A stretch of 64,000 bases of DNA. Origin: Fragilaria crotonensis (lineage: Eukaryota; Bacillariophyta; Fragilariophyceae; Fragilariales; Fragilariaceae). The stretch lies in the NCBI GenBank assembly GCA_022925895.1, contig JAKSYS010000134.1:1-64000 (forward strand), read 5' to 3'. The position numbers and the translations under genes were made by a program. The notes under the pieces were generated by a model. The model did no database searches. It was not told the origin of the DNA and saw only the letters and a program-made list of their open reading frames with translations. Below, piece after piece: positions 55,298 to 64,000 of this stretch; within the stretch, counting starts at the first letter, position 1, and each line of letters begins with the position of its first letter.

Positions 55298-57123
55298 ATG
55301 TCTTCTCTCAGTCACCGCGCGGCGACTACTCCGTCGCTTTATCCTCCTCGTTCGTTTCAACCACGCGCTCCGTCGTCGTCATCGTCATCATCCGAGCGAC
55401 GTGGCAACGGTGGAAGCGCATCCAACAACAGTAATGCCATTAACGGAACTCGCAACGGTACCAGCAGTAACAACCAGGCATTCTTTTCGAAACAATCCTT
55501 CATCATCTTGTCCATGGGAGTCATGTTCGGTTACGTCTTGCTGCCCATGATGTTGGTCCAAAATCTTGGATTTGATCATCTGTCACTCCCAGTGCAGCAC
55601 AGCGAGCTCAAACCGTTGGAGATTCAATTGCAAGGAGTCAATGCCATTGCAGCTTTGAAGCCTGCCAATAAGGAATCCTTGTCTTCCAACCTACCTAGTA
55701 GAATTCTCTACAACGATGACGCTAAGCTTCAGAAGCAAATTGATGCCGCCCATCAAGAGGAAGAACCGGATTTAAAGGAAAGCGACACAGAACCCAATGC
55801 CGAGGAGGTGAAGGAAACGGCAGATATTTCTGAGTCATATGTAGAAAAGGCTGACGGGAAGAAAGGCATTGGTGCTATTCCTAAACAAGAAACAAAGATT
55901 TTGCGGTCGGGTCATTCTGGATTTGTCATCAAAGAGCATTTTGATGACGCCGAACAACGAATCTTGGAAGATCGACTCATTCTATCCAAGCAATCCATCC
56001 CAACTGCCACGTCCCCTAACATTATGCTAACCGAAACACTTCCTGATCATCAGCGCAAAAAGATTTTGGTCACTGGTGGAGCTGGATTCGTTGGATCGCA
56101 TTTGGTGGACAAATTGATGATGGAGGGACATGAAGTTATTGTTGTGGATAATTTCTTTACTGGTCAAAAGAAGAACGTGGCGCACTGGTTGCAACATCCA
56201 AATTTTAGGTATGTCTTACGCTGGCTCTGGATCTGCTCACTTGCCTGCGTGCTTGGCTGCTGGATCGTTCTAACCTATCACGATAATCGTTTCTCAGTCT
56301 GGTCGTTCACGACGTCACCGAACCTCTCCAGCTGGAAGTTGACCAAATCTACCACTTAGCATGCCCTGCCTCCCCACCCCACTACCAGTACAACCCCGTC
56401 AAGACCATCAAAACCAGCACCATGGGCACCCTCAACATGCTGGGTCTTGCCAAACGTGTCCGAGCCCGCATGCTGCTGACATCGACATCTGAAATTTACG
56501 GCGACCCCCAAGTCCATCCTCAACATGAATCGTATTGGGGCAACGTCAACACGATCGGCCCTCGCTCCTGCTACGATGAAGGCAAACGCGTGGCAGAAAC
56601 CATGATGTACTCGTATCGCAATCAGAACCAAGTCGAAGTCCGCGTGGCGCGCATCTTTAATACGTTTGGGCCTCGTATGCACCCCAACGATGGCCGAGTG
56701 GTGAGCAATTTTATCATCCAGGCGTTGCAAAACAAGAATATGACAATTTATGGTGAGGGAGATCAGACCAGATCCTTTCAGTACGTATCGGATTTGGTCG
56801 AAGGCCTTTATGCGCTCATGAATGGAGATTACGATTTGCCAGTCAATTTGGGCAATCCTGATGAATACACCGTCAAGTCATTTGCGGAATACATTAAGCA
56901 AATGACTACCAGCAAGAGCGAAATCATGTTTTTGCCAAAGAATCAAGATGACCCCTCCCAACGCCGACCGAATATTACGACAGCCAAGGAGCATTTGAAT
57001 TGGGAACCCAAGGTCACGGTCGAAGAGGGATTGCGAAGCACCATTGCCTACTTTTCGCGTTTGTTGCAAGAGGCTGGCGAAATTATCCCCACAGGACCAG
57101 GGGCGGCCAAACCTGAAGCGTAA
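55298..57123 (+). CDS. UDP-glucuronate decarboxylase (UDP-xylose synthase), type II membrane form
   Basis: Join 55298..56208 and 56298..57123, 578 aa, with an 89-nt intron (GTATGT...CTCAG) that restores [16 protein letters not shown] Ser/Asn-rich cytosolic N-terminus precedes one membrane helix ([19 protein letters not shown], about residues 68-86), then a ~150-residue stem, then the SDR catalytic domain: [16 protein letters not shown] (NAD site), [49 protein letters not shown] (Tyr and Lys of YxxxK), [13 protein letters not shown] and [11 protein letters not shown]. It converts UDP-glucuronate to UDP-xylose, supplying wall and glycoprotein xylose. The anchor suggests the Golgi lumen, as for other UXS enzymes. 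Confidence 0.95.
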
Positions 57124-57535
57124 GGGAGGACGATACCGAAGAGAATTATTAGACGCTGATAGACGTGGCGCTGGGTCATTCCTGTGCAAGGCAAGACGAC
57201 GAATGTATGAAAAAGATAAAGGTTAGTTTATGGCGTTGATTTTACCCTGAAGAGGAATCCTAGTTCACATTGGAATCGTGCGCTGTTTGTAGTACTCTAG
57301 AAGGCGCTCGTCCGCACAATGCAATCATAGAACTGCAGATAGTGTGCATCTTTGAGTTGTTTACGCATGTATGCATATAGAAATATCTGTCTTGAGTTGA
57401 GCAAACCCGACAACGGTAAACCTTCACACAACCTGGGAAAATGTTTTTCACACTTGATCGTCCTCGCAGGCCCCGCCTTCTGTTTGTTTAACGGATGACC
57501 AGGAATGCTGATCGATTGCGTCAACCAGAGGTTCG
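57124..57535. other. Gap between convergent genes
   Basis: 412 bp between the 3' ends of the UXS and first MgtC-like genes. No gene seen. Confidence 0.45.
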
Positions 57536-58129
57536 TCATCTATCCCTTTCCTGCCTTGTCGAGGAATCCACGATTTCGGGACTTCTAGCAGTGTCGTCCA
57601 CCTGTGCCGTCGCAATCCCCGGCAAGTACTCTGCTGGTCTGTGTTGTTTCTTCGAAATGTGTAGATAATTGAGCGCAATGTCACTGAGTTCAATACAAAC
57701 GGCCAGAACCACGACAAGAGTCCCTAAAATCCATCGTCCATAGGCAATGGTCGCACCCACCCCGGCCACCGTCCATAGACCAGCCGCCGACGTGAGGCCC
57801 CGAATATTGCCATTCATCTGAATGATGGCTCCTCCACCCAAAAATCCCACACCGGCCGCAATACCCGCCAGAATCCGATCTGGATTTTGGGCAATATACG
57901 TTGCATTCGTCTCTCGTGCCTTGGTATTCTGTTCCGACAGGGCCAAGACGGCCGTCACCACAAACAAACATGCGCCCGCTCCCACCATCATGTGTGTCCG
58001 AATCCCAGCCGACGAACGGTGACGTGATTCTCGATCCCAACCCACAATCCCACCCAAGGCGGCGGAACCCAATACTCGTGCCAGTGCCGTCCATTCGGTG
58101 ACATTGGTATTCTTGTCAATGTTTGACAT
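57536..58129 (-). CDS. MgtC/SapB-like membrane protein, paralogue 1
   Basis: 197 aa from Met 58129. An upstream in-frame Met at 58177 is less likely because the paralogue aligns only from this start. MgtC family marks: RVLGSAALGGIVGWDRESR, SSAGIRTHMMVGAGACLF, GVGFLGGGAIIQMNG, IRGLTSAAGLWTVAGVGATI, with four to five hydrophobic helices. Bacterial MgtC/SapB proteins act in low-magnesium survival and membrane regulation, not clearly as transporters. Here the gene is eukaryotic and unspliced. The C-terminus is hydrophilic. It lies next to a close paralogue in the same orientation, so tandem duplication is evident. Confidence 0.9.
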   Translation of the reverse strand: MSNIDKNTNVTEWTALARVLGSAALGGIVGWDRESRHRSSAGIRTHMMVGAGACLFVVTAVLALSEQNTKARETNATYIAQNPDRILAGIAAGVGFLGGGAIIQMNGNIRGLTSAAGLWTVAGVGATIAYGRWILGTLVVVLAVCIELSDIALNYLHISKKQHRPAEYLPGIATAQVDDTARSPEIVDSSTRQERDR

Positions 58130-59040
58130 GTTTTGCGTGAATGGATGTGAGTGAGTGGAAGATCTTGTTCCACACAAAGAGTTTGGAGTGGCGGTGATAT
58201 GATTTACACACCTACCCTAGGAACTACTGCCTAATATAGGCAAGGAGTGTAGAGTGAACAAGATGCGCAATTGCTATTCAATGGCACACATACACGAATT
58301 GACATCACTCTGAATTGCACCCTTCTCACATTCCTTTGTGCTTGATGTTCTGCAGGAATCCAAAAACGTTGTCAGAATCGGACCGTCAATCATTCGAAGG
58401 TCCAGTATCGTCGAATATGTCATACTAAAGTTCCATACTGTAATTCTTCATACATTGACGATTTTAAACAGAGGGAAGTCATCAGCGATCAACCATCGTA
58501 TAGTCTTGTACGAGCTACGGTAGTACTGTACCACATTTGGTCAAATAACTACGCATACGAAGCGGTGCGCCCGTAATTATAACATTACAATGCTATTCTC
58601 AAGATGAGAGCATAAGAGGTACATGTATGGACCGATACTCTTGACAGAATGGCGTGGGAGGTAAAGGAACTTGTCATCTCTCTTTTCTTTCCAAACGACG
58701 ATAAAATAGTCGAAATAAGAAGATCACATTATGAAGGCTCAGTTAATTCATGCAAACTACTTTTAGTTGTTTGTAAAATGATTGTACCTCTACTAGTACT
58801 CCGTGTACTAAGTTACTCAAGCGACGAATCCCAGTCCAAATGGGAATGCGTCGCAGAGGTTACGTCTTGAAAAGGACCACATACCACTGATGTAACTGCG
58901 AGTACACTTTCGTTGAATGGAATAGATCTGACAACTGCAACCAGCGCACCTGGTTCATGTCCATGGCAACTCAATAACGTGGCGCTCCTCGTGTGGTTAC
59001 TGGTCAACAGAAATGTCGAGCTGTTACTCGAAATAATGAT
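58130..59040. other. Spacer between the MgtC-like paralogues
   Basis: 911 bp without a supported gene. It should contain the promoter of paralogue 1 (near 58130) and the 3' end of paralogue 2. Confidence 0.45.
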
Positions 59041-59634
59041 TCATACTTTGTCCCTGTCACTCTTTATTGAGGAATCCAGAATTTCGGGGCTTCTGACAGT
59101 ACTTTCCACACCTACCGGCTCAGCACCAGGCGAAGTCTCGGTTGGTCGAAATGGTGCCTTCGATATCTTGAGGTAATTGAGCACAATATCACTGAGTTCA
59201 ATACAAACCGTCAGAATCACGGCAAGAGACCCCAAAATCCATCTTCCATAGGCTATTGTCGCACCGATGCCCGCCACAGTCCAAAGACCAGCAGCTGTGG
59301 TGAGGCCCCGAATGGTGCCGTTCGTCTTGATAATGACACCTCCACCCAGAAATCCCACACCTGTCGCAATGCCTGCCAAAATACGATCTGGATTTGCCGC
59401 AAGATACGGTAGATTCGCCTCTTTTGCCTTGGCATTCTGTTCCGCAAAGGCCAAGACGGCCGTCACCACAAACAGACATGCGCCCGCTCCGACCATCATG
59501 TGTGTCCGAATCCCTGCGGACGAACGGTGACGCGACTCCCGATCCCATCCCACAATCCCACCCAACACGGCCGAACCCAACACTCGCAATATCGCCGTCC
59601 ATTCCGTCACATCGGCGTTACTGCTGCTGGACAT
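59041..59634 (-). CDS. MgtC/SapB-like membrane protein, paralogue 2
   Basis: 197 aa from Met 59634, exactly the length of paralogue 1. The open frame extends upstream to 59910, but that part has no counterpart in paralogue 1. It shares VTEWTA, LGGIVGWDRESRHRSSAG, IRTHMMVGAGACLFVVTAVL, NPDRILAGIA, RGLTTAAGLWTVAGIG and the C-terminal RSPEI motif. Differences are mostly conservative and concentrated in the loop after the second helix (KAKEANLPYLAA) and in the tail. Same likely role as paralogue 1, possibly different expression. Eukaryotic MgtC-like genes are plausibly bacterial in origin, but that is inference. Confidence 0.9.
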   Translation of the reverse strand: MSSSSNADVTEWTAILRVLGSAVLGGIVGWDRESRHRSSAGIRTHMMVGAGACLFVVTAVLAFAEQNAKAKEANLPYLAANPDRILAGIATGVGFLGGGVIIKTNGTIRGLTTAAGLWTVAGIGATIAYGRWILGSLAVILTVCIELSDIVLNYLKISKAPFRPTETSPGAEPVGVESTVRSPEILDSSIKSDRDKV

Positions 59635-60371
59635 GATGTGTGGTTGTGTGGACTTGTTCGACAAAGTGTCTGTGTTGTATTGATTTATACGGTATGTGCA
59701 GTTCGGTCGTTGGTGCTTTCTGACATGCTGAGAGTATTTCAGGGAGACTTTTACAGCGTGTTTTCGGAGTGTATCATACTTGTCCGAATTGATGTTACTT
59801 AATGAGCATCTGACTTGATTCTTGATTCTACGCTTCTCGTTTCTCATAGAGCCCTGGTAGTAGTACTGGAGTACATGGATGTCGTGTACTGATACATATA
59901 GAGGTGCCAAGAGTTACGAGTTACGAAGCGCCCTTTCCCTGCCACTTGGCACGTACCCAGTAGAGCTATACCAGTACTCCGTACTCCAGTAGATTACGAT
60001 GTGCTGTGCGCGCGTACCTGCATTGGTCCTATGAAAACAGTTAAGTATATATATCACGTGAAAACGGAGTAAGAAATCTCCAGATTTCGGTGAACATATT
60101 CCGGGTAAGGCAGACAGTACAAAATGTACGTTGCACCGCCTTCGAATTTTCTCGACATGATTTTTGAGACGACGTCTACTGTAATCACGCATACAGAAGT
60201 TCGAGCACAAAATAACGTCTTTGTTGACCCAAGGGAACCTGTTAGAATCTGGAGAGGGTTGTTACTGACGACTGTCAACTGTCGTCCTGTTAATCCATCG
60301 CACACCCACAGCACAACCGAGCTGAGCAGGTCATTTGAAGGTGTGGTAAGCGTTGACAGACTGCAGCAAGA
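59635..60371. promoter_or_regulatory. Divergent intergenic region, MgtC-like 2 and DUF6824 genes
   Basis: The two genes are transcribed away from this 737-bp gap. GTACTCC/AGTACT words cluster at 59855-59990. No specific site is proven. An antisense frame here and across the DUF6824 gene is a shadow. Confidence 0.4.
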
Positions 60372-61739
60372 ATGTCTAGCGAAATCCCAACAACAGATGA
60401 AAACGGCCAGGAAGTGGTCGACATTCACGACCCGAGGGATGCTGATGTACTTTGCGGAAGAGGTGGTGCTGCCCTTAGACATCCTGGCAACCAGACTTAT
60501 CGCCGATTGGTGCACTTGAATAAGGGTTTGTACATTACCTGTCTTAAAGCTGAAAAATTGAAGATTTCGCGCAGTATTGTTACTGCAATTCGAGAACAAG
60601 ATGGAAGATTTTTGGAGCGAAACACGAAGAAGGGCACGTGGTACGATATAGGCGACAAGAAAGCCATTGAAAAGACGTCCCAGGCCTTGAGAGAAGGACA
60701 GCCAAAGTTGCGGCAAAAAATTGTAGAACTTGGCGGTGGAGCCGCTGGCGCAGCAGCCCTGCTTGAAAACCAGTTTCCCGATGCCTCCTCCATGTACCAA
60801 ATCTCGACTAATACGAACTCGCCACACCAGCAAACCTTGACCCAAGAGCAGCAGCAACAGCTGATAAATGAGCAGACCATATCCAACATGCAGCAGAGGA
60901 TGATGGGTTCCATGCCTGACACGACGCCACAACAATTGAACCAAACCCGGAACGAGAACCAAAATTTCATGCACCAAGGCTTTCACCCTCAAATGTCGGA
61001 TACGGAAACGGCAATTTCCACGATTCTCGAAGAGTCGGCTAACTTTCACGAATCGATCTCACAAATCAATGTAGAATTGCCGCAATCTGGAGATGCTGAG
61101 GCCGGACTCCACCAGAACTTATCCACATTCAGCCTCATGTCGGACTTTTCGAATTTCCGTGCGGCTGATTCAACAAGCCCCACGGATATCCCCCCTCCAC
61201 CAAATTACCTATATTCGCCCAATAGTCTCATGTCTCCGGCAAGCTTTTCCTCTGGCATGTCTGCCGGAGTGCCACCCGGGGACCGTCGCAAGCATTTTGC
61301 TCGCATGAAGTATTCACGCCCTCCGAGCGGTCGATCCAACCCTACTGGAGCCCCTGGTGGAAACAATAATGGAAGCCATCGACAAATGTACTCGAGCAAC
61401 AAACAGCTGTACGCATCCAATAAATCCCTTGATGGCATGCCGGACTTTTATCCCGTGGAATCAAATCAATCGCTCTATTCCACTGTATCGGCTATCGAGA
61501 ATACTACCATGAATGGAACCGGCCCCGACGCTGTGGCCAGTGTCTTTGAATCTCGTCGATCCATCATGTCGGGAATGAGTAAGATTTCGGATCACAGTGA
61601 TATGAACTCCATCTTTTCGGATTTATCGAAAAAGATTGGGAACGTTTCGACTCGATCCATCGCCATGTCGGAACTTTCGAACATGGACGATCGTATGGAG
61701 GATGTGGATCCAGAATGCATTCCAAGTTATTACTTTTGA
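60372..61739 (+). CDS. DUF6824-domain protein
   Basis: Single exon, 455 aa. The N-terminal ~95 residues form the DUF6824 domain, common in diatoms: ADVLCGRGGAALRHPGNQTY, RLVHLNKGLYITCLKAEK, SRSIVTAIREQDGRFLER and TWYDIGDKKAIEKTSQALRE. The rest is disordered: Gln-rich (LTQEQQQQL), Ser/Pro/Asn-rich, with repeated SxxSxxS patterns near the end (SRRSIMSGMSKISDHSD). This looks like a regulatory protein with a conserved N-terminal module and a phosphorylatable tail. DUF6824 function is unknown; a DNA- or protein-binding role is only suggested by composition. Confidence 0.9.
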   Translation: MSSEIPTTDENGQEVVDIHDPRDADVLCGRGGAALRHPGNQTYRRLVHLNKGLYITCLKAEKLKISRSIVTAIREQDGRFLERNTKKGTWYDIGDKKAIEKTSQALREGQPKLRQKIVELGGGAAGAAALLENQFPDASSMYQISTNTNSPHQQTLTQEQQQQLINEQTISNMQQRMMGSMPDTTPQQLNQTRNENQNFMHQGFHPQMSDTETAISTILEESANFHESISQINVELPQSGDAEAGLHQNLSTFSLMSDFSNFRAADSTSPTDIPPPPNYLYSPNSLMSPASFSSGMSAGVPPGDRRKHFARMKYSRPPSGRSNPTGAPGGNNNGSHRQMYSSNKQLYASNKSLDGMPDFYPVESNQSLYSTVSAIENTTMNGTGPDAVASVFESRRSIMSGMSKISDHSDMNSIFSDLSKKIGNVSTRSIAMSELSNMDDRMEDVDPECIPSYYF

Positions 61740-63424
61740 AGCCTATCCATTCCATGTTCCGAATTGCGTCTTTAATTGTTTGAAACAAACCAGACTGCTG
61801 TCATATTAACTAGGAACGATGGAAGGGCGGGCAAGGAAAACATTGACGAGAAGAAGAAAAAACTCATCGTATAAATGTAACTTGTATCATGTGCAATTAG
61901 TAAGCTGCGCCGGTGATTAGATGGAGTTGCAAGATCTGAATGCGCCTCTTGTTATGTGACGATGTGAAGAATGCTAGTTTCTAGGTAGCCGTTCAGTATC
62001 AGACAACAACCCTACGATTACTATCAGCAACCTCGTAGTAATTGCAAAATTGTGCCACCCTTCCAGTATCAAACGATGTTCCGATTTCGCCCTTTTTCAC
62101 CAGCCGCAGAAACAGGTTTCGTGAGAATCCGTCAACGAACAAGAGAACACCCGCCGCTGTATAGGCACGCAATTCATGGGCGAGAATGAAACAAAGAACC
62201 GTCAATATCTTGGCTATAATCTATAGAATGTATTGTGGGCCTACATGCCCGTCAGGCGGACTAACATTTATAATGCTTTCATAGATCATTGGTGGCATCA
62301 CCAGCAACATTAGCTTATAGTCGGCCTATCCACTCATTTCCGTTTGCGACGCGACCTACCTCAATCAGAGACGGGATTCGTTCCATTGTTAGTTACCAAA
62401 TGGCACTGATCAACTAATCTTTTTCAACGCAATGGCGTAATTGTGGAGCGATTGCTAAATACTTCCTGGTAAGTCGTACTGGCTTTGATCCTGCATCGCA
62501 GTGCGGAGCGGCATTGCGCTTGCGCTCCTATCGTACGGCCAACACGCCAACACCCAAAAATACTGTATAAACTTTTACTACTACGACCTGGTACCGTTAT
62601 ATCCCAGCATACGCTCGAGGACTGACCGTTCCTGTACATGGACTGGTACCATGTACTGGTACTGGTGTTCAGTTTTGCTTCCTGTAAAAGCACATGGTCA
62701 TACAGCATACAGTACCTGGTACCAGTAGTGCCAGAAGAAAAACGTTCGATGCTCGGAGTCGAAGTGTGTCTTGTCACAAAAACCATGTGGTATGGGACTT
62801 AAGAATATGTGTCTTGGAACGGAGCTGCAAACACGAACTGTCCGTTCCTTCAACGGAATCCGAACTTCATATAGTCGAATTGTATATTCCCTAAATGGTT
62901 TATGTATCACTTCTTTTCGGCTAATTTTATGTGTGGATATTGGACATCGATCATAACCATGTGTTAAAAGGCGTATAGGATGTTTTCATCGAGCATGAGC
63001 ACACATTTAAATGTAACGGTTTTCGGCGTGCTGTCGCCGCTTGCAAGACTTGATACATACGATATTCGCCATGACTTTGCAGTACTATCGCAGTTTTAAG
63101 ACCGCACAGTAGTGATATCATCCTTCCAAAAAGAATGCAGCGATGACCCAATTACATGACATCTTGAAGCTGAGTAATATGGTGACAGTGCACCTGAAAG
63201 GCATCTGTTCATCTTCACAACGACTGCCAATGGCCGACTAAATTACTTGCACGCCAGTGAATTGGAAAATCTATGGTCTATATGGATCTATTTAAAAGGA
63301 TGAGTTGAGTTGGTGATCATTGGGAGGAGTCGTCGTTGTTCGGTGTATTGTACCATGTACCAGGAAGTAGTATACAGATGGACTCGTTACAGACAAAAAT
63401 GAGAAAGCGTAGCACCTGTCGTTC
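61740..63424. other. Intergenic, no supported gene
   Basis: A 68-codon minus-strand frame at 61999-62205 (VLLFVDGFSRNLFLRLVKKG) is the only slightly protein-like piece; no family recognised. GTAC-rich patch at 62585-62725 with TGGTACCATG/CTGGTACCAG palindromes. Confidence 0.4.
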
Positions 63425-63760
63425 TCAGATGAGTCTTGCCTTCTTCACTGGCAAAGCCGCAACTCCTTCGTAGTGCAAGGTTCGCTTGTCACCGCATGAG
63501 TGTCGTTGCAAGCACTCTTGGAAGCATGGACTTGCTCGAAGTTCCTGTTCCATCTTCTCCATAAGCAATTGCTTCCTGTGCATGGCGATAGCATGTCGAA
63601 GTTGATTCTGAATGTCGTTAATTTCATCTCGAGAGTAATAAAGGGTGCTCTTGAGTCCAGAATCAAGTGGTTGGAATTCGTTGATTTCGACGTAAGGAGT
63701 GAAGCTTACTCGCTTTCGGTGGCGACCAGAGTCGATGCTTCGGCACAGTGAGAGACTCAT
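63425..63760 (-). CDS. Small protein with VSFTPY...LYYSRDEI motif
   Basis: 111 aa, single exon. It has a basic start (RHRKRVSFTPYVEINEF), then STLYYSRDEINDIQNQLRHAI, a helix (HRKQLLMEKMEQEL) and a Cys-containing tail (CFQECLQRHSC). Diatom genomes carry many small proteins with a comparable V-x-F-x-x-Y ... LWYSxxE arrangement, of unknown function; I rely on memory of that pattern. No signal peptide or membrane span. Confidence 0.6.
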   Translation of the reverse strand: MSLSLCRSIDSGRHRKRVSFTPYVEINEFQPLDSGLKSTLYYSRDEINDIQNQLRHAIAMHRKQLLMEKMEQELRASPCFQECLQRHSCGDKRTLHYEGVAALPVKKARLI

Positions 63761-64000
63761 TATTATTAGTGAGGATGGCAGATTTTATGTGATGTTTTTG
63801 TGCGGCAGGATTTGGGTAAATCTCCGAGTAGCCTCAAGTAGTTGTGAATCTTGTTGGTGGTTGCGAGCCAGCGCAAAAGTACCCCAACGGTGCCAATCGT
63901 GAAAGACGATGTCTCATGTGTCGGAGTCAAACAGGCCCTTTGTAGTTGCATGTCTGACGCTGGTGCTCGCTAGCTGAGTACTATCATTCCACGTGAGTTC

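Noticed and set aside
59635-59910. Long N-terminal extension of the second MgtC-like protein
   Set aside because: The extension has no counterpart in the adjacent paralogue, and both proteins are 197 aa when started at the internal Met.
60054-61049. 331-codon open frame on the minus strand
   Set aside because: It lies antisense to the DUF6824 gene, has no recognisable motif, and its length is explained by the codon bias of the sense gene.

Overview
The window looks like nuclear DNA of a diatom. The evidence is short GT-AG introns (59-104 nt) in otherwise compact genes, a DUF6824-type gene, a diatom-type cyclin, a large single-exon myosin, a Golgi-type UDP-glucuronate decarboxylase, and Ty3/gypsy, hAT, DDE-type and LINE elements in one stretch. 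I cannot name the species.

Layout. 1-1.6 kb: decayed Ty3/gypsy pol (RNase H and integrase). 3.2-9.4 kb: a 2.8 kb tandem duplication of a protein kinase gene; the first copy has a chimeric 3' end, the second is complete, and a third N-terminal relic lies upstream. 10.0-10.5 kb: secreted FKBP. 10.6-11.7 kb: degenerate, internally duplicated, possibly copia-derived DNA. 12.5-16.5 kb: a three-exon gene fusing a PWWP-like domain to a class II-like histone deacetylase. 16.9-17.4 kb: small hAT-type non-autonomous element. 17.7-19.7 kb: RCC1-repeat protein. 20.7-21.6 kb: cyclin. 22.0-23.3 kb: a 1.25 kb element with inverted termini and TTAATTAA palindromes. 25.5-32.3 kb: coiled-coil protein, Msp1/ATAD1-like AAA ATPase (minus), ankyrin-like protein, and a DUF1749 alpha/beta hydrolase with one frameshift. 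32.7-37.3 kb: myosin (minus).

38.0-50.6 kb is the most notable structure: a complete hAT DNA transposon (8-bp target duplication GAGCTGCG, termini CAGGGATGGCA, transposase on the minus strand) split by a 9.2 kb LINE on the plus strand, which has its own 16-bp target duplication inside the transposase gene. 51.5-54.8 kb: a frameshifted DDE-type transposase. 55.3-57.1 kb: UDP-glucuronate decarboxylase. 57.5-59.6 kb: two tandem MgtC/SapB-like membrane proteins (minus). 60.4-61.7 kb: DUF6824 protein. 63.4-63.8 kb: small protein of a family I associate with diatoms.

The host genes are independent single-copy-type eukaryotic genes, not an operon: chromatin (PWWP-HDAC), regulation (RCC1, cyclin, kinase), secretory pathway (FKBP, UXS), membrane quality control (Msp1-like), motility (myosin). 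Intergenic DNA is very rich in GTAC/AGTACT words. Nearly every coding frameshift, almost all of them in mobile elements, falls on a mononucleotide run, so either recent decay or uncorrected assembly indels must be considered.
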